Source: an uncultured Eubacteriales bacterium
GTDB lineage: Bacteria; Bacillota; Clostridia; Lachnospirales; Lachnospiraceae
Assembly (NCBI GenBank): GCA_900545175.1
Contig: UQYF01000038.1
Location: 1-27,432 of the forward strand
Reading direction: 5' to 3'
Length of the DNA: 27,432 nt
Positions 7,220 to 14,809 of the stretch are shown here, one piece after another. Under the pieces are notes generated by a model. The model did no database searches. It saw only the letters and a list, made by a program, of their open reading frames with translations, and was not told the origin of the DNA. The stretch's first letter is position 1. Each line of letters starts with the position of its first letter. The position numbers were made by a program, and so were the translations under genes.

Positions 7220-7756
7220 TCAATTCATCTCCCATTTTTTTGTCTGCAAAGCTGCATTTTCAAGTCCCTTCATTGACATATCATATGAAAGAACAGTGAG
7301 CACACCGATAAATACAAGCCTGTACTCATCATTAAAATACAGGCTGTTGTCATTATGCGCCGCACCTGCAAGCTTCACTGCATGATATATAAGCTCTTCC
7401 TTAATTTCAAGCTTATCGGACTCCTCATCCAGAATAAGCGAAATATCATAATCATCTGTATTGCCACATCTTGCCTGACATACAGCACAGCTTGGTGATA
7501 TATTATATTTCTCCTTGTGAAGCTGTTCTATAAACTGTGATGCCTCGGTTCCTGATGTATCATATAATACATTACCTTCAACATCGCAATTACTATATAA
7601 TCTTAATAAAATATCACACATAAGCTTTATCGTGTCATCCGTATATGGATTATTTCCACATGTCTTTGCAAGCCCGACTACAGCACCTAAAACTTCTCTT
7701 GCATGGACATCCATCTTATCTATATCTATCAATTTTTTAATATTTTCTTTGCTCAT
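7220..7756 (-). CDS. Cys-motif helical protein, unknown function
   Basis: 178 aa, soluble, mostly helical in appearance. A central CAVCQARCGNTDDYD has Cys at 90, 93 and 97, with further Cys at 33, 47 and 57. The CxxCxxxCG arrangement suggests an Fe-S or zinc site; it is loosely reminiscent of hydroxylamine reductase/Hcp-type cluster motifs, but I cannot assign it. The C-terminal part (ALQTKKWEMN) ends one base before the esterase start, so the two are translationally linked. AGGAAA lies 7 bases before the ATG chosen at 7756; a TTG codon at 7759 is less likely. It is the first gene of the 7756-5009 group. Confidence 0.7.
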   Translation of the reverse strand: MSKENIKKLIDIDKMDVHAREVLGAVVGLAKTCGNNPYTDDTIKLMCDILLRLYSNCDVEGNVLYDTSGTEASQFIEQLHKEKYNISPSCAVCQARCGNTDDYDISLILDEESDKLEIKEELIYHAVKLAGAAHNDNSLYFNDEYRLVFIGVLTVLSYDMSMKGLENAALQTKKWEMN

Positions 7757-8107
7757 CAATTATTTCCTTTATTTATAAAATATTATTAGCTGCAATTTAT
7801 CAAACTCGTTCTAAGTTCCATCTGCTTGTCCTCCATTCAAGAAGTATCCCACGCTCTCAGCTCGGTCTATTTAAAAATCTTTGCATGGACATTTATGCAA
7901 AATATTATGTTTCACAGATATCTATTAAACATTATCCGAACTTATATCTCATCTTATATTTCATCATAATTTGAAATATATTGTACCACATATTGTGTCA
8001 TTAACACAACCATAACAACAATTTTTCAACTTACATTTTCTGCAAAAATAGTGTATAATAAGATAAGTAGCTATGTGTGCAATTCAACGATAAAAGGGTA
8101 TGGTGAA
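7757..8107. promoter_or_regulatory. Divergent intergenic region with two inverted repeats
   Basis: It separates the minus-strand Cys-protein group from the plus-strand CarD-like gene. It holds TTTGCAT/ATGCAAA (7880-7886, 7895-7901) and ATATTTCA/TGAAATAT (7956-7963, 7972-7979), both operator-like. A plus-strand TATAAT is at 8054-8059. A short proteinlike minus stretch ending GGQADGT near 7816-7872 is probably chance or a remnant. No minus promoter is clear. Confidence 0.4.
8054..8059 (+). promoter_or_regulatory. -10 box of the CarD-like gene
   Basis: TATAAT with TG directly before it. There is no good -35 at 17 bp (TTACAT at 8031). It would give a leader of roughly 40 bases to the ATG at 8108, and is one reason not to start the gene at the GTG at 8051. 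Confidence 0.45.
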
Positions 8108-8626
8108 ATGATGGCAAATTTTGAAAAATCTGATCACATCGTCTACGACAATGCCGGTGTATGTTTCATAGAAGATATCACCGCCAAGAAATTCGACTAC
8201 TGGGACAATGAGCGTATCTGCTATGTACTCCGTCCTATTGGAAATCCCGGTTCTTTTGTATATGTTCCCGTAGACAATGAAAAGCTGACAAAAAAAATGC
8301 GTCGCATTATGTCCAAGGAGGAAATTGATACAATTCTTGACAATGTACGCACACAGTACATAATATGGCCTGATGACAGAAGAACCCGAATGGAACGCTT
8401 TAAAGAGATTCTCTATGCAAAAAACCAACAGGACATGCTTATGCTTGCAAGCTGCATCTACACGAAGAAAAAAGAGCTCGCCGCCTGCGGCAAGAAGCTA
8501 AGTTCATCCGATGAGATGATTTTAAAAGAGACAGAACGATTTGTGAATGAAGAATTTTCTTTCTCTCTCAAACTCTCTACAGGACAGGTCGCAGCATATA
8601 TACAGGAGCATCTTAAGCTTATCTGA
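8108..8626 (+). CDS. CarD-like transcriptional regulator
   Basis: 172 aa of typical CarD length. The N-terminal part (about 8-70) looks like the CarD/TRCF RNA-polymerase-interacting domain: HIVYDNAGVCFIEDI, then YYVL-type strands (CYVLRPI) and YVPVDNE. The rest is helical with a KLTKKMRRIMSKEEI linker, as in CarD C-terminal domains. CarD proteins bind the polymerase beta subunit and stabilise or destabilise promoter complexes. AAAAGGG is placed 9 bases before ATG 8108; a second ATG follows directly at 8111. It is a single-gene unit ending in a shared terminator. Its target promoters are unknown. Confidence 0.85.
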   Translation: MMANFEKSDHIVYDNAGVCFIEDITAKKFDYWDNERICYVLRPIGNPGSFVYVPVDNEKLTKKMRRIMSKEEIDTILDNVRTQYIIWPDDRRTRMERFKEILYAKNQQDMLMLASCIYTKKKELAACGKKLSSSDEMILKETERFVNEEFSFSLKLSTGQVAAYIQEHLKLI

Positions 8627-8640
8627 TTTTTATTACAACA

Positions 8641-8705
8641 AAAAAGAGCTATCGTCATGATTTTTCCTATAATACGGATAATCAATTATAACGACAGCTC
8701 TTTTA
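8641..8705. terminator. Bidirectional terminator between convergent genes
   Basis: The arms 8641-8655 (aaaaagagctatcgt) and 8691-8705 (acgacagctctttta) pair with one imperfect position, which is a G-U pair in the minus-strand RNA. Both sides give T runs. It serves the CarD-like gene (15 bases away) and the MCP-PilZ gene. Confidence 0.75.
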
Positions 8706-8740
8706 TTTTGCAAATCTTTTATGAAACTATATATGCTATA

Positions 8741-10834
8741 TTATTTCATCATCATATTGACATAGTTCATAATCTCTTCATTGTCCTCAGGCATACGACA
8801 TCCGACGATATATGTTCCTTCATCGTCTGTCGAACGGATAATAATTCCACTTAAGGTCTTGCCCTTTAACAAATCAAAGTCATTAATCTTAAGCTCTACT
8901 TCTTTACCTATTGCACTCTTAAACTCTTCATTCTTAACTGCAAAAGCAAAACCGCCTGCACTTATGTTGACAACTTGTCCTGTTGCCGCATGTGCTGTAC
9001 CCTTGATAGTGACTTCACAAGTGTTATTCATTGCAAGTCTTGGATACTTTCTTCTGTTCATTACTTCAGGTCTTGAATCTAATACAGGCTCAAAGAATCC
9101 CTGGAAAGCTCTGTCAACGATGATTGATATATCCTTCCAGATATATACCTCATTGTCAACAATTATATGTAATTCGAACTTCTTACTCTTGAAATCGCCA
9201 AGGAACGATGTAAGCTTTGGTGTTGATTCGATAAGAACCTTTCCATTCTTGACAGCAGCAATCTCTGTGCTGTATTCAACATCACTTCCCTGCTCATATA
9301 TAGACACGCTCATGCCATCGCGTAAATCTTCCACGCTCATGAATCCGCCGGCTCCAAGCTCTGATACAAGCTTACCTACAACATTCTCTATTCCGGCAAC
9401 ATTATTGGCAGTCTCCTCATACTTGCTCATCATTGTCTTAGTTGTCTCTTCTGACTCTCTTACACCCTCGACAATCTTCACCATGATATCCTGAACCTGC
9501 TTCATATTCTCTACCATGTTCTGATTAGATGTCTCAACATGCTTCATCGCTGAATCAACAACCTGTATCTCATCTCCAAGCTGCTTAGAATCACTTGCAA
9601 TAGTTCCTACGCTGCCATTAACGAGCTTAATTGTATCAAGTGTCTCAGAAATCAGCTTAAGTATTGTAGTGATTGATTCTGTCATCTTATCAGAAGTAGA
9701 CTCAAGGAGCATAAGTGCATCCATAATGCTTCCTGATGATTTCTTAGTTCCTGTACTAAGATTTCTAATCTCATCTGCAACTACTGCGAAGCCTCGTCCT
9801 GCATCACCTGCTCTCGCAGCCTCAATAGATGCATTGAGTGCAAGAAGGTTTGTCTGTGATGTTATGCCTTCGATTGTGCTTGTTTCCTCCTTCACACGCT
9901 CGAACTGATTATGGAAATCTCTAAGTATCTCTTCAACCTCTGATGAGAGCTTAGCCATTGAGTTAGTAGCCTCCACTGCACCTTCAAGCTGCTTAGAGCT
10001 TGTGCTTGCATGCTCGGCAGACTTCTCACTTATCTCAACGATATGTTCAACAAGACCCGCAACATTCTCAACCTGATCATTGATATCCTGCGTCATATCC
10101 ATGGATGAATCAATCTTTCCGCTGAGAACATTGTTCTTCTCAGTAAGGTTCTCCATTCTGAATACTACTGCACTTGCACTTTCCCTATTCTCCTCGGACA
10201 GCTCACGCACAACAGTTACGCCGTCAACTATAGTATTGCTTGCTCCCTTTACCTGCTCCACGGTCTTAATAACACGGTTGAGATTATCCTTAACAGAACC
10301 CAATAATGTACTGTCGGACAATATCTGATGGCTCATTGACGTAATATATCCAAAATAACATAATAATGTAATTCCAAACTCCACCTGATAATTAAAAATA
10401 TAACTCTGCTCTCTCAGGCCACTCCTATAACCCACAATAATATTCAAAATAACAATTATCAGGTTCATTGAAGAAAAACGCAGGAAAAATTTCTTATCCT
10501 TATAGATAGTCAGCATACTCGCAACCGGGAAGATATATGTAAAAGAAAATGCTCCCGGAGTTGTAACCATAATATAAAGATAAAACACGCCATATCCCCA
10601 AGCGAAAAAATCTTTAAACTGCTTCCAGTTTCCGCCTTTTATCTTCAGTATAACAATTCCTGTTATAAGAGGTATCCAGCCCAATGCCAACAGAATCGAA
10701 TAATATAGCGGTGATGTCTGCCCTTTTGCAGCCTTCATGCCATACACCAATGACAATACAGTCACCATAGCAATCCACATTCCTCTTGCTATTCTGTTAG
10801 CACGCGCTTGAAACTCTTTTTCATCATAGTCCAT
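8741..10834 (-). CDS. Six-TM chemoreceptor with C-terminal PilZ domain
   Basis: 697 aa. About six membrane segments (near 19-36, 42-64, 77-93, 97-111, 120-135, 153-168) with very short loops replace the usual extracellular sensor domain. A long coiled coil follows, with the conserved chemoreceptor tip (SQTNLLALNASIEAARAGDA, GRGFAVVADEI). After it comes a YcgR-N-like beta region (about 505-585, from GMSVSIYEQGSD) and a PilZ domain with RRKYPR (594-599) and NISAGG (623-628), the RxxxR and D/NxSxxG c-di-GMP-binding signatures. It should pass a membrane or internal signal to CheA, modulated by c-di-GMP. No HAMP is seen. The start at 10834 is set by GGAGG six bases upstream; the ATG at 10855 would read through that site. 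Confidence 0.92.
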   Translation of the reverse strand: MDYDEKEFQARANRIARGMWIAMVTVLSLVYGMKAAKGQTSPLYYSILLALGWIPLITGIVILKIKGGNWKQFKDFFAWGYGVFYLYIMVTTPGAFSFTYIFPVASMLTIYKDKKFFLRFSSMNLIIVILNIIVGYRSGLREQSYIFNYQVEFGITLLCYFGYITSMSHQILSDSTLLGSVKDNLNRVIKTVEQVKGASNTIVDGVTVVRELSEENRESASAVVFRMENLTEKNNVLSGKIDSSMDMTQDINDQVENVAGLVEHIVEISEKSAEHASTSSKQLEGAVEATNSMAKLSSEVEEILRDFHNQFERVKEETSTIEGITSQTNLLALNASIEAARAGDAGRGFAVVADEIRNLSTGTKKSSGSIMDALMLLESTSDKMTESITTILKLISETLDTIKLVNGSVGTIASDSKQLGDEIQVVDSAMKHVETSNQNMVENMKQVQDIMVKIVEGVRESEETTKTMMSKYEETANNVAGIENVVGKLVSELGAGGFMSVEDLRDGMSVSIYEQGSDVEYSTEIAAVKNGKVLIESTPKLTSFLGDFKSKKFELHIIVDNEVYIWKDISIIVDRAFQGFFEPVLDSRPEVMNRRKYPRLAMNNTCEVTIKGTAHAATGQVVNISAGGFAFAVKNEEFKSAIGKEVELKINDFDLLKGKTLSGIIIRSTDDEGTYIVGCRMPEDNEEIMNYVNMMMK

Positions 10835-10884
10835 GTCAGTCCTCCAATTTCTCATAAGTGTAAATGCACTCGTATTTTACATGT

Positions 10885-10893
10885 ATTTTAGCA
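10885..10893 (-). promoter_or_regulatory. Extended -10 of the MCP-PilZ gene
   Basis: On the minus strand TGC-TAAAAT (10893-10885) is an extended -10 element with a poor -35. It gives a leader of about 44 bases to 10834. Confidence 0.4.
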
Positions 10894-11001
10894 CATTCCT
10901 GAAAATATTACTATAATTTTGAAAAATATACATATTTTTTCTATGATTATCCGGAATGTTATTTACGGCCACTCAAAAATACACTTTTGAATATAATTCT
11001 G

Positions 11002-11047
11002 AGTCAATAATATCGACAATCCGCTCTCGCTTCACGCTTATATAAAA
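11002..11047. repeat. Dispersed repeat, copy A
   Basis: agtcaataatatcgacaatc and then cgctctcgcttcacgcttat, ending atataaa. It matches copy B at 13847-13891 at about 36 of 47 aligned positions; the shared core is TCCGCTyTCGCTTC followed by GCTyATATAAA. It sits between an operon terminator and the MCP-PilZ promoter. Confidence 0.55.
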
Positions 11048-11096
11048 AAACTGTCATATGTAAGAAATACACATGCATCTTACATATAACAGTTTT
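11047..11096. terminator. Terminator of the glycan-uptake operon
   Basis: AAAACTGT-c-ATATGTAAGA (11047-11065) pairs with TCTTACATAT-a-ACAGTTTT (11078-11096), about 18 bp with one mismatch, with A/T runs outside both arms. It ends the long minus-strand operon that begins at 17341. Confidence 0.8.
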
Positions 11097-11190
11097 AATT
11101 AACAATATAAACTTTATTTGCCGAAATGTTATTAACAACCGGCGGCTCTATCTGTTTTCATTATAATATACGATAATTTTTACTTATTTT

Positions 11191-11979
11191 CTACTTGATA
11201 TACCCATAGACTTCCATCTGAGACAATGCCGGAAAAGGAGATTCGTCATCAGCCTTTATAAGATTGCACAGCGTCACGGATGTAATTTTCTTCGGCTCGA
11301 ACTCAAGAATATGCGGTTTAACGCTCTTCTCTAAATCCCACTCAATCTGGGTTCCATCGGAAAATTTAAGTGTGACATTCGTCCACCAGCTGTCATGAGG
11401 AAAATCAGCTCTTGTATAAAGCACAATCTTGTCTGCTGTGACTTCTCTTCCAAAGTCAATAGTCATCTCAGCGTCAGGATTTCTGTTGATTCCCCATGAT
11501 TCATAAGGCCACTCGCCATGTGAAAGATTGGCAACCACACCATCTATGGCATTTCTTGCAGCAAAGACCGACTCACCTCTCGTCTCCACATTGGCATATG
11601 CATGTGGGAAGCAATGCGTGTCACCATGCTGGTCATATATATTGAATGCAAGGTTTCTGTAGCATTTGAGTTCATCCTCGCGTGCCACTCTGGCATGCAG
11701 ATAATGTGAACTTCCCATAAACGCTTTTGGAGAATAGCTTATTCTCTTCTCGCCAAAAGGTATATCAAAAGAGATATTGTCAGTTATGTATACAAGCGAC
11801 TCACCAAGTGCATCATCTGCCTGAAACCACACATATATATTCTTTTCTCCGGTTTCAAGGCTTATTCTGTCACCTTCCTGATACTCGGATGTGTTCACAA
11901 GAACCACTTCGTTGTCTCCGCTTGCCACAAAACGTGTCTTTCCTGATTTATCAATTACCTTTAAAGAGAGCTCTGACAT
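11191..11979 (-). CDS. Galactose-binding-fold protein (DUF7402-like)
   Basis: 262 aa, no signal peptide or anchor. The C-terminal half (about 125-260) reads like an F5/8-type C (discoidin, CBM32-like) or DUF7402 module: AYANVETRGESVFAARNAID, HGEWPYESWGINR, DAEMTIDFGREV and a closing SQMEVYGYI strand. The N-terminal half is beta-rich with no motif I recognise. These modules bind sugars, so it may hold or process oligosaccharides inside the cell; a catalytic role is not excluded. It is the last gene of the operon. Its ATG lies 19 bases inside the yesL-like gene, with GAGG upstream, so translation is coupled. Confidence 0.75.
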   Translation of the reverse strand: MSELSLKVIDKSGKTRFVASGDNEVVLVNTSEYQEGDRISLETGEKNIYVWFQADDALGESLVYITDNISFDIPFGEKRISYSPKAFMGSSHYLHARVAREDELKCYRNLAFNIYDQHGDTHCFPHAYANVETRGESVFAARNAIDGVVANLSHGEWPYESWGINRNPDAEMTIDFGREVTADKIVLYTRADFPHDSWWTNVTLKFSDGTQIEWDLEKSVKPHILEFEPKKITSVTLCNLIKADDESPFPALSQMEVYGYIK

Positions 11980-12596
11980 ATCTTCTCATCCTCTTTCATT
12001 CCGTATTTTGTAAATATAGTTCTGAATATATATACATGTGAGAGTGCTATCACTCCCGGCGCTACAATGAGAAAAGGCGCTGTAACGAACACTCCGACAG
12101 CTAACATTATAAATGTTATAAACAGCATAAAGATTGTTCTCCACCATTCCTTTATGGACATCATAAAAGCCATAAACACAAGCTGTCTTGTGTCTGCCAT
12201 GCATTTTGAAAGCATAGGGAACATATAGAGCACAAGCATCATATATATAACCGCTATCACGCCTGCCACCGCAAGAATGAAGCCTGCTGCCGGTGTCTGC
12301 ATCCTGACACATATATAGATATCTCCTACAAGGACAAGTCCGATAAAAAGACACACAAGCCATACCGGTGTGGATTTCTTAAAATTCTCCTTAAATGCTT
12401 TAAAATATCCACGAACAACATGTCCCTCCGTATTATCGGCAATCCGGAACATCATGTAATAAAGAGCACATAGCGATGACCCCATCGTCACAATCGGAAT
12501 ACTTGTCAGGATAAACAAGAGTGATAACACGATTGTATCTGTCAGCTTGTTGAGTATCATCCACAATGGACTGTCAATACTAAGTATTTTGCTCAT
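11961..12596 (-). CDS. yesL: DUF624/YesL family membrane protein
   Basis: 211 aa with about five hydrophobic helices (near 20-45, 78-95, 103-128, 148-170 and 172-192). The N-terminal WMILNKLTDTIVLSLLFILT and the later APGVIALSHVYIF are typical of the DUF624/YesL family, which is almost always found in YesMN-controlled sugar-uptake operons of Firmicutes. The function is unknown; a link to the transporter or signalling is inferred from context. The start at 12596 has GAGGAC nearby. It overlaps the following gene by 19 bases and follows GH88 by 29 bases. Confidence 0.9.
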   Translation of the reverse strand: MSKILSIDSPLWMILNKLTDTIVLSLLFILTSIPIVTMGSSLCALYYMMFRIADNTEGHVVRGYFKAFKENFKKSTPVWLVCLFIGLVLVGDIYICVRMQTPAAGFILAVAGVIAVIYMMLVLYMFPMLSKCMADTRQLVFMAFMMSIKEWWRTIFMLFITFIMLAVGVFVTAPFLIVAPGVIALSHVYIFRTIFTKYGMKEDEKICQSSL

Positions 12597-12625
12597 AGTG
12601 TCCTCGTCCTTTCCTTTTTATTTCT

Positions 12626-13825
12626 TTACCAATACTGCTTCCAATCCTTCAAAAGTCTTGTGAGTGCTTCCATGTAAAAATAATCACCCCATATATTACA
12701 CTCATCAACTCCATAGTGATTACAGGTATTATATGGCGAATGATTCGAGTATGTGCTGTGAAGAACAAGTCCGTTAGACTCATCAAAATTCTTTACAGCA
12801 TAATTATCATACACTGACTTCATAATCCTGCCGGCTATCTCTTTGTAGTATGCAGCTTTCTCATCATCAAGATATCTGCTCATCTCAAGCATTCCACATG
12901 CTGCAATCGATGCACTTGATGAATCTCTTGGCTGCTCATCACCATCTGTAAATTCAAGATCCCAGTAAGGAACCAAATCCTTAGGAAGATGGTCAAGAAA
13001 ATACTCTGTAACTTTCTCAAACAGAGGAATATACTCTTCTCTCTTCGTATACTTATACGCTGTAGCAAGTCCATATACGCCCCACGCCTGACCTCTTGCC
13101 CATGCTGAACCGTCCCTGTAGCCCTGACATGTAGCACCATGGTCAGGAGCTCCTGTCTTAGGATCAAAGAAAAATGTATGCCATGTAGAATAATCTTCTC
13201 TTATAAGATTACTAATGGCAGTATGTATATGCTTATCTGCCACTTCGCGGTATTTTTTATCACCTGTAATATCACTTGCCCAGTAAAGGAGCGGAAGATT
13301 ATTCAGGCAGTCAATTATAAGCCTGTAATTTTCCGGCGCATCCATAGAACCCCATGCCTGAAGGAACTCGCCTACCGGATGAAATCTTGTAAGGAGCTGG
13401 TCAGCAGCCTTTATAGCAGCCTCTCTGCCTACTCCTGAGCCTATAAGCTTATATCCCGCAACACATGACGGTGAATATAAGAAGCCCATATCATGGTGGT
13501 CTACTTCAATCTTATTGTCAATTCTGTCAAGGAATGACTCCATCTGAACCTGTGCTGCAGACTTTAATTTTTCTGCCGCATCCGCCTCGAACTTATCCGG
13601 ATTATCTAGCACGTATTCATACGCAAGCCATATCTCGCCTGTCCAGAAGCCTGTCGTCCAGTCCACATTTCCTGTAGGCTTATAAAAACCTCCTTCACTG
13701 TACGCTTTCTCAAAATAATCCGTAAACTCCGGCAGCACATGAAGTATCTGCCTTACCGCAAACTCCATGCCGCCATTGATATCATTGTTATCAATGCACT
13801 TATAATCTTCAAAATATTTCTTCAT
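12626..13825 (-). CDS. GH88 unsaturated glucuronyl hydrolase
   Basis: 399 aa, an (alpha/alpha)6-barrel enzyme that hydrates and removes the 4-deoxy-4,5-unsaturated uronic acid left by polysaccharide lyases. Landmarks are WTTGFWTGE (about 56-64), HHDMGFLYSPS with the proposed Asp112, DCLNNLPLLYWA with the proposed Asp172, GQAWGVYG, RDSSSASIAACG and IWGDYFYMEAL. The Asp112/Asp172 spacing of 60 fits the catalytic pair of Bacillus UGL (Asp88/Asp149). No signal peptide is present, as in other cytosolic GH88. The start is set at ATG 13825 behind AGGGG; a TTG three codons upstream is less likely. Preferred substrate (glycosaminoglycan, glucuronan or pectic uronide) cannot be read from sequence. Confidence 0.92.
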   Translation of the reverse strand: MKKYFEDYKCIDNNDINGGMEFAVRQILHVLPEFTDYFEKAYSEGGFYKPTGNVDWTTGFWTGEIWLAYEYVLDNPDKFEADAAEKLKSAAQVQMESFLDRIDNKIEVDHHDMGFLYSPSCVAGYKLIGSGVGREAAIKAADQLLTRFHPVGEFLQAWGSMDAPENYRLIIDCLNNLPLLYWASDITGDKKYREVADKHIHTAISNLIREDYSTWHTFFFDPKTGAPDHGATCQGYRDGSAWARGQAWGVYGLATAYKYTKREEYIPLFEKVTEYFLDHLPKDLVPYWDLEFTDGDEQPRDSSSASIAACGMLEMSRYLDDEKAAYYKEIAGRIMKSVYDNYAVKNFDESNGLVLHSTYSNHSPYNTCNHYGVDECNIWGDYFYMEALTRLLKDWKQYW

Positions 13826-13846
13826 ACTTTTCAAGCCCCTTCATTA

Positions 13847-13891
13847 AGTCAATGATATTCGTAGTCCGCTTTCGCTTCCTGCTCATATAAA
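13847..13891. repeat. Dispersed repeat, copy B
   Basis: The copy of the 45-bp repeat also found at 11002-11047, in the same orientation, between the permease and GH88 genes. The core TCCGCTTTCGCTTC and the end GCTCATATAAA are shared, with small indels in the middle. On the minus strand it lies in the leader before GH88. Confidence 0.55.
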
Positions 13892-13912
13892 TTGATGATT
13901 TACATCATTCTC

Positions 13913-13938
13913 CGGTACCGGGCTTATACCCGGTACCG
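13913..13938 (-). promoter_or_regulatory. GC-rich intercistronic hairpin before GH88
   Basis: A perfect 10-bp stem, CGGTACCGGG (13913-13922) with CCCGGTACCG (13929-13938), and a 6-nt loop, 8 bases after the permease stop. No T run follows on the minus strand. It probably protects the upstream mRNA 3' end or partly stops transcription, separating transporter from enzyme expression. Confidence 0.55.
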
Positions 13939-13945
13939 TTATATT

Positions 13946-14794
13946 TTATCCCTTAAGACCTGTAGATGCAACACCTTCAACGAAATACTTCTGTAAGCAC
14001 ATGAATACAACGATAACCGGGATGAGTGAGAGAACCGAGCCTGCCATGATAAGACCGTAATCCGATGAATACTGGCTTATGAACATCTTAAGTCCGAGCT
14101 GGATTGTCTTCTTCTCAGGCGATTTTAAGTAGATGAGTGGTCCAAGGTAATCATTCCATGTATTTACGAATGTGAAAATCGTAAGTGTTGAAAGTGCCGG
14201 CTTTGAAAGCGGAAGCATAATATGCGAATAAATCTGATATTCTGTCATTCCATCTATTCGTGCTGCTTCACTGAGTTCATTCGGTATTCCTTCATAGAAC
14301 TGCTTCATCATGAACACACCGAATGCCGAGAATGCCTGAAGACATATAATCGCAAGCAGCTTATCGTTAAGTCCGAACTTTCTCATCATGAGGAACTGAG
14401 GAACCATGTATACCTGCCAAGGCATTGCTATTGTGGCAATGTATGCGAGGAAAAGTCCGTTCCTGAACTTAAACTGGAGCTTTGCAAAAGCATATGCAGC
14501 AAAGCTGCTCGTAAATAACTGTAAAAGAGTAACTATAATTGTGAGGAATACCGTGTTCTTTACAAATGTGAGCATCGGTATCTTAGTCCATATCTGTGCA
14601 TAGTTGCTCCACTTTGGATTCTTAGGAATAAACACAAACGGATCCATCTGGAATACTTCTCTATCTGATTTTATTGATGCTGAGAGCATCCAGATAAATG
14701 GTATTGCCATTAAAACTGCTATGATTATAAGTATCGCATAGAGTACAACTTTTTTAATTAAATCATGTTTTGACTTTGATTTTGTCTTTGCCAT
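13946..14794 (-). CDS. Sugar ABC transporter permease, MalG-type
   Basis: 282 aa, six membrane segments, CUT1 family. The N-terminal VVLYAILIIIAVLMAIPFIW membrane helix is followed by an LSASIKSDREVF stretch typical of MalG/YcjP/LplC. The ATPase-contacting EAA loop is SEAARIDGMTEYQIYSHIML. The C-terminus YFVEGVASTGLKG is the usual end (GxxxGAVKG-like). With the other permease it forms the channel. GGAGG lies 8 bases before the ATG, and the gene starts 15 bases after its partner. No ATP-binding subunit is encoded nearby, so a shared MsmX-type ATPase elsewhere is expected. Confidence 0.95.
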   Translation of the reverse strand: MAKTKSKSKHDLIKKVVLYAILIIIAVLMAIPFIWMLSASIKSDREVFQMDPFVFIPKNPKWSNYAQIWTKIPMLTFVKNTVFLTIIVTLLQLFTSSFAAYAFAKLQFKFRNGLFLAYIATIAMPWQVYMVPQFLMMRKFGLNDKLLAIICLQAFSAFGVFMMKQFYEGIPNELSEAARIDGMTEYQIYSHIMLPLSKPALSTLTIFTFVNTWNDYLGPLIYLKSPEKKTIQLGLKMFISQYSSDYGLIMAGSVLSLIPVIVVFMCLQKYFVEGVASTGLKG

Positions 14795-14809
14795 ATCGTT
14801 GTCCCTCCT

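Larger units (their letters stand above)
10894..11190. other. Intergenic region with repeat and terminator
   Basis: No gene. From right to left on the minus strand it holds the operon terminator (11047-11096), a 45-bp dispersed repeat copy (11002-11047) and AT-rich DNA leading to the MCP-PilZ promoter. Confidence 0.6.

Noticed and set aside
7816..7872. Third copy of the 45-bp repeat, or a short peptide ending GGQADGT
   Set aside because: Only scattered similarity to the repeat core; the peptide frame has no start codon.
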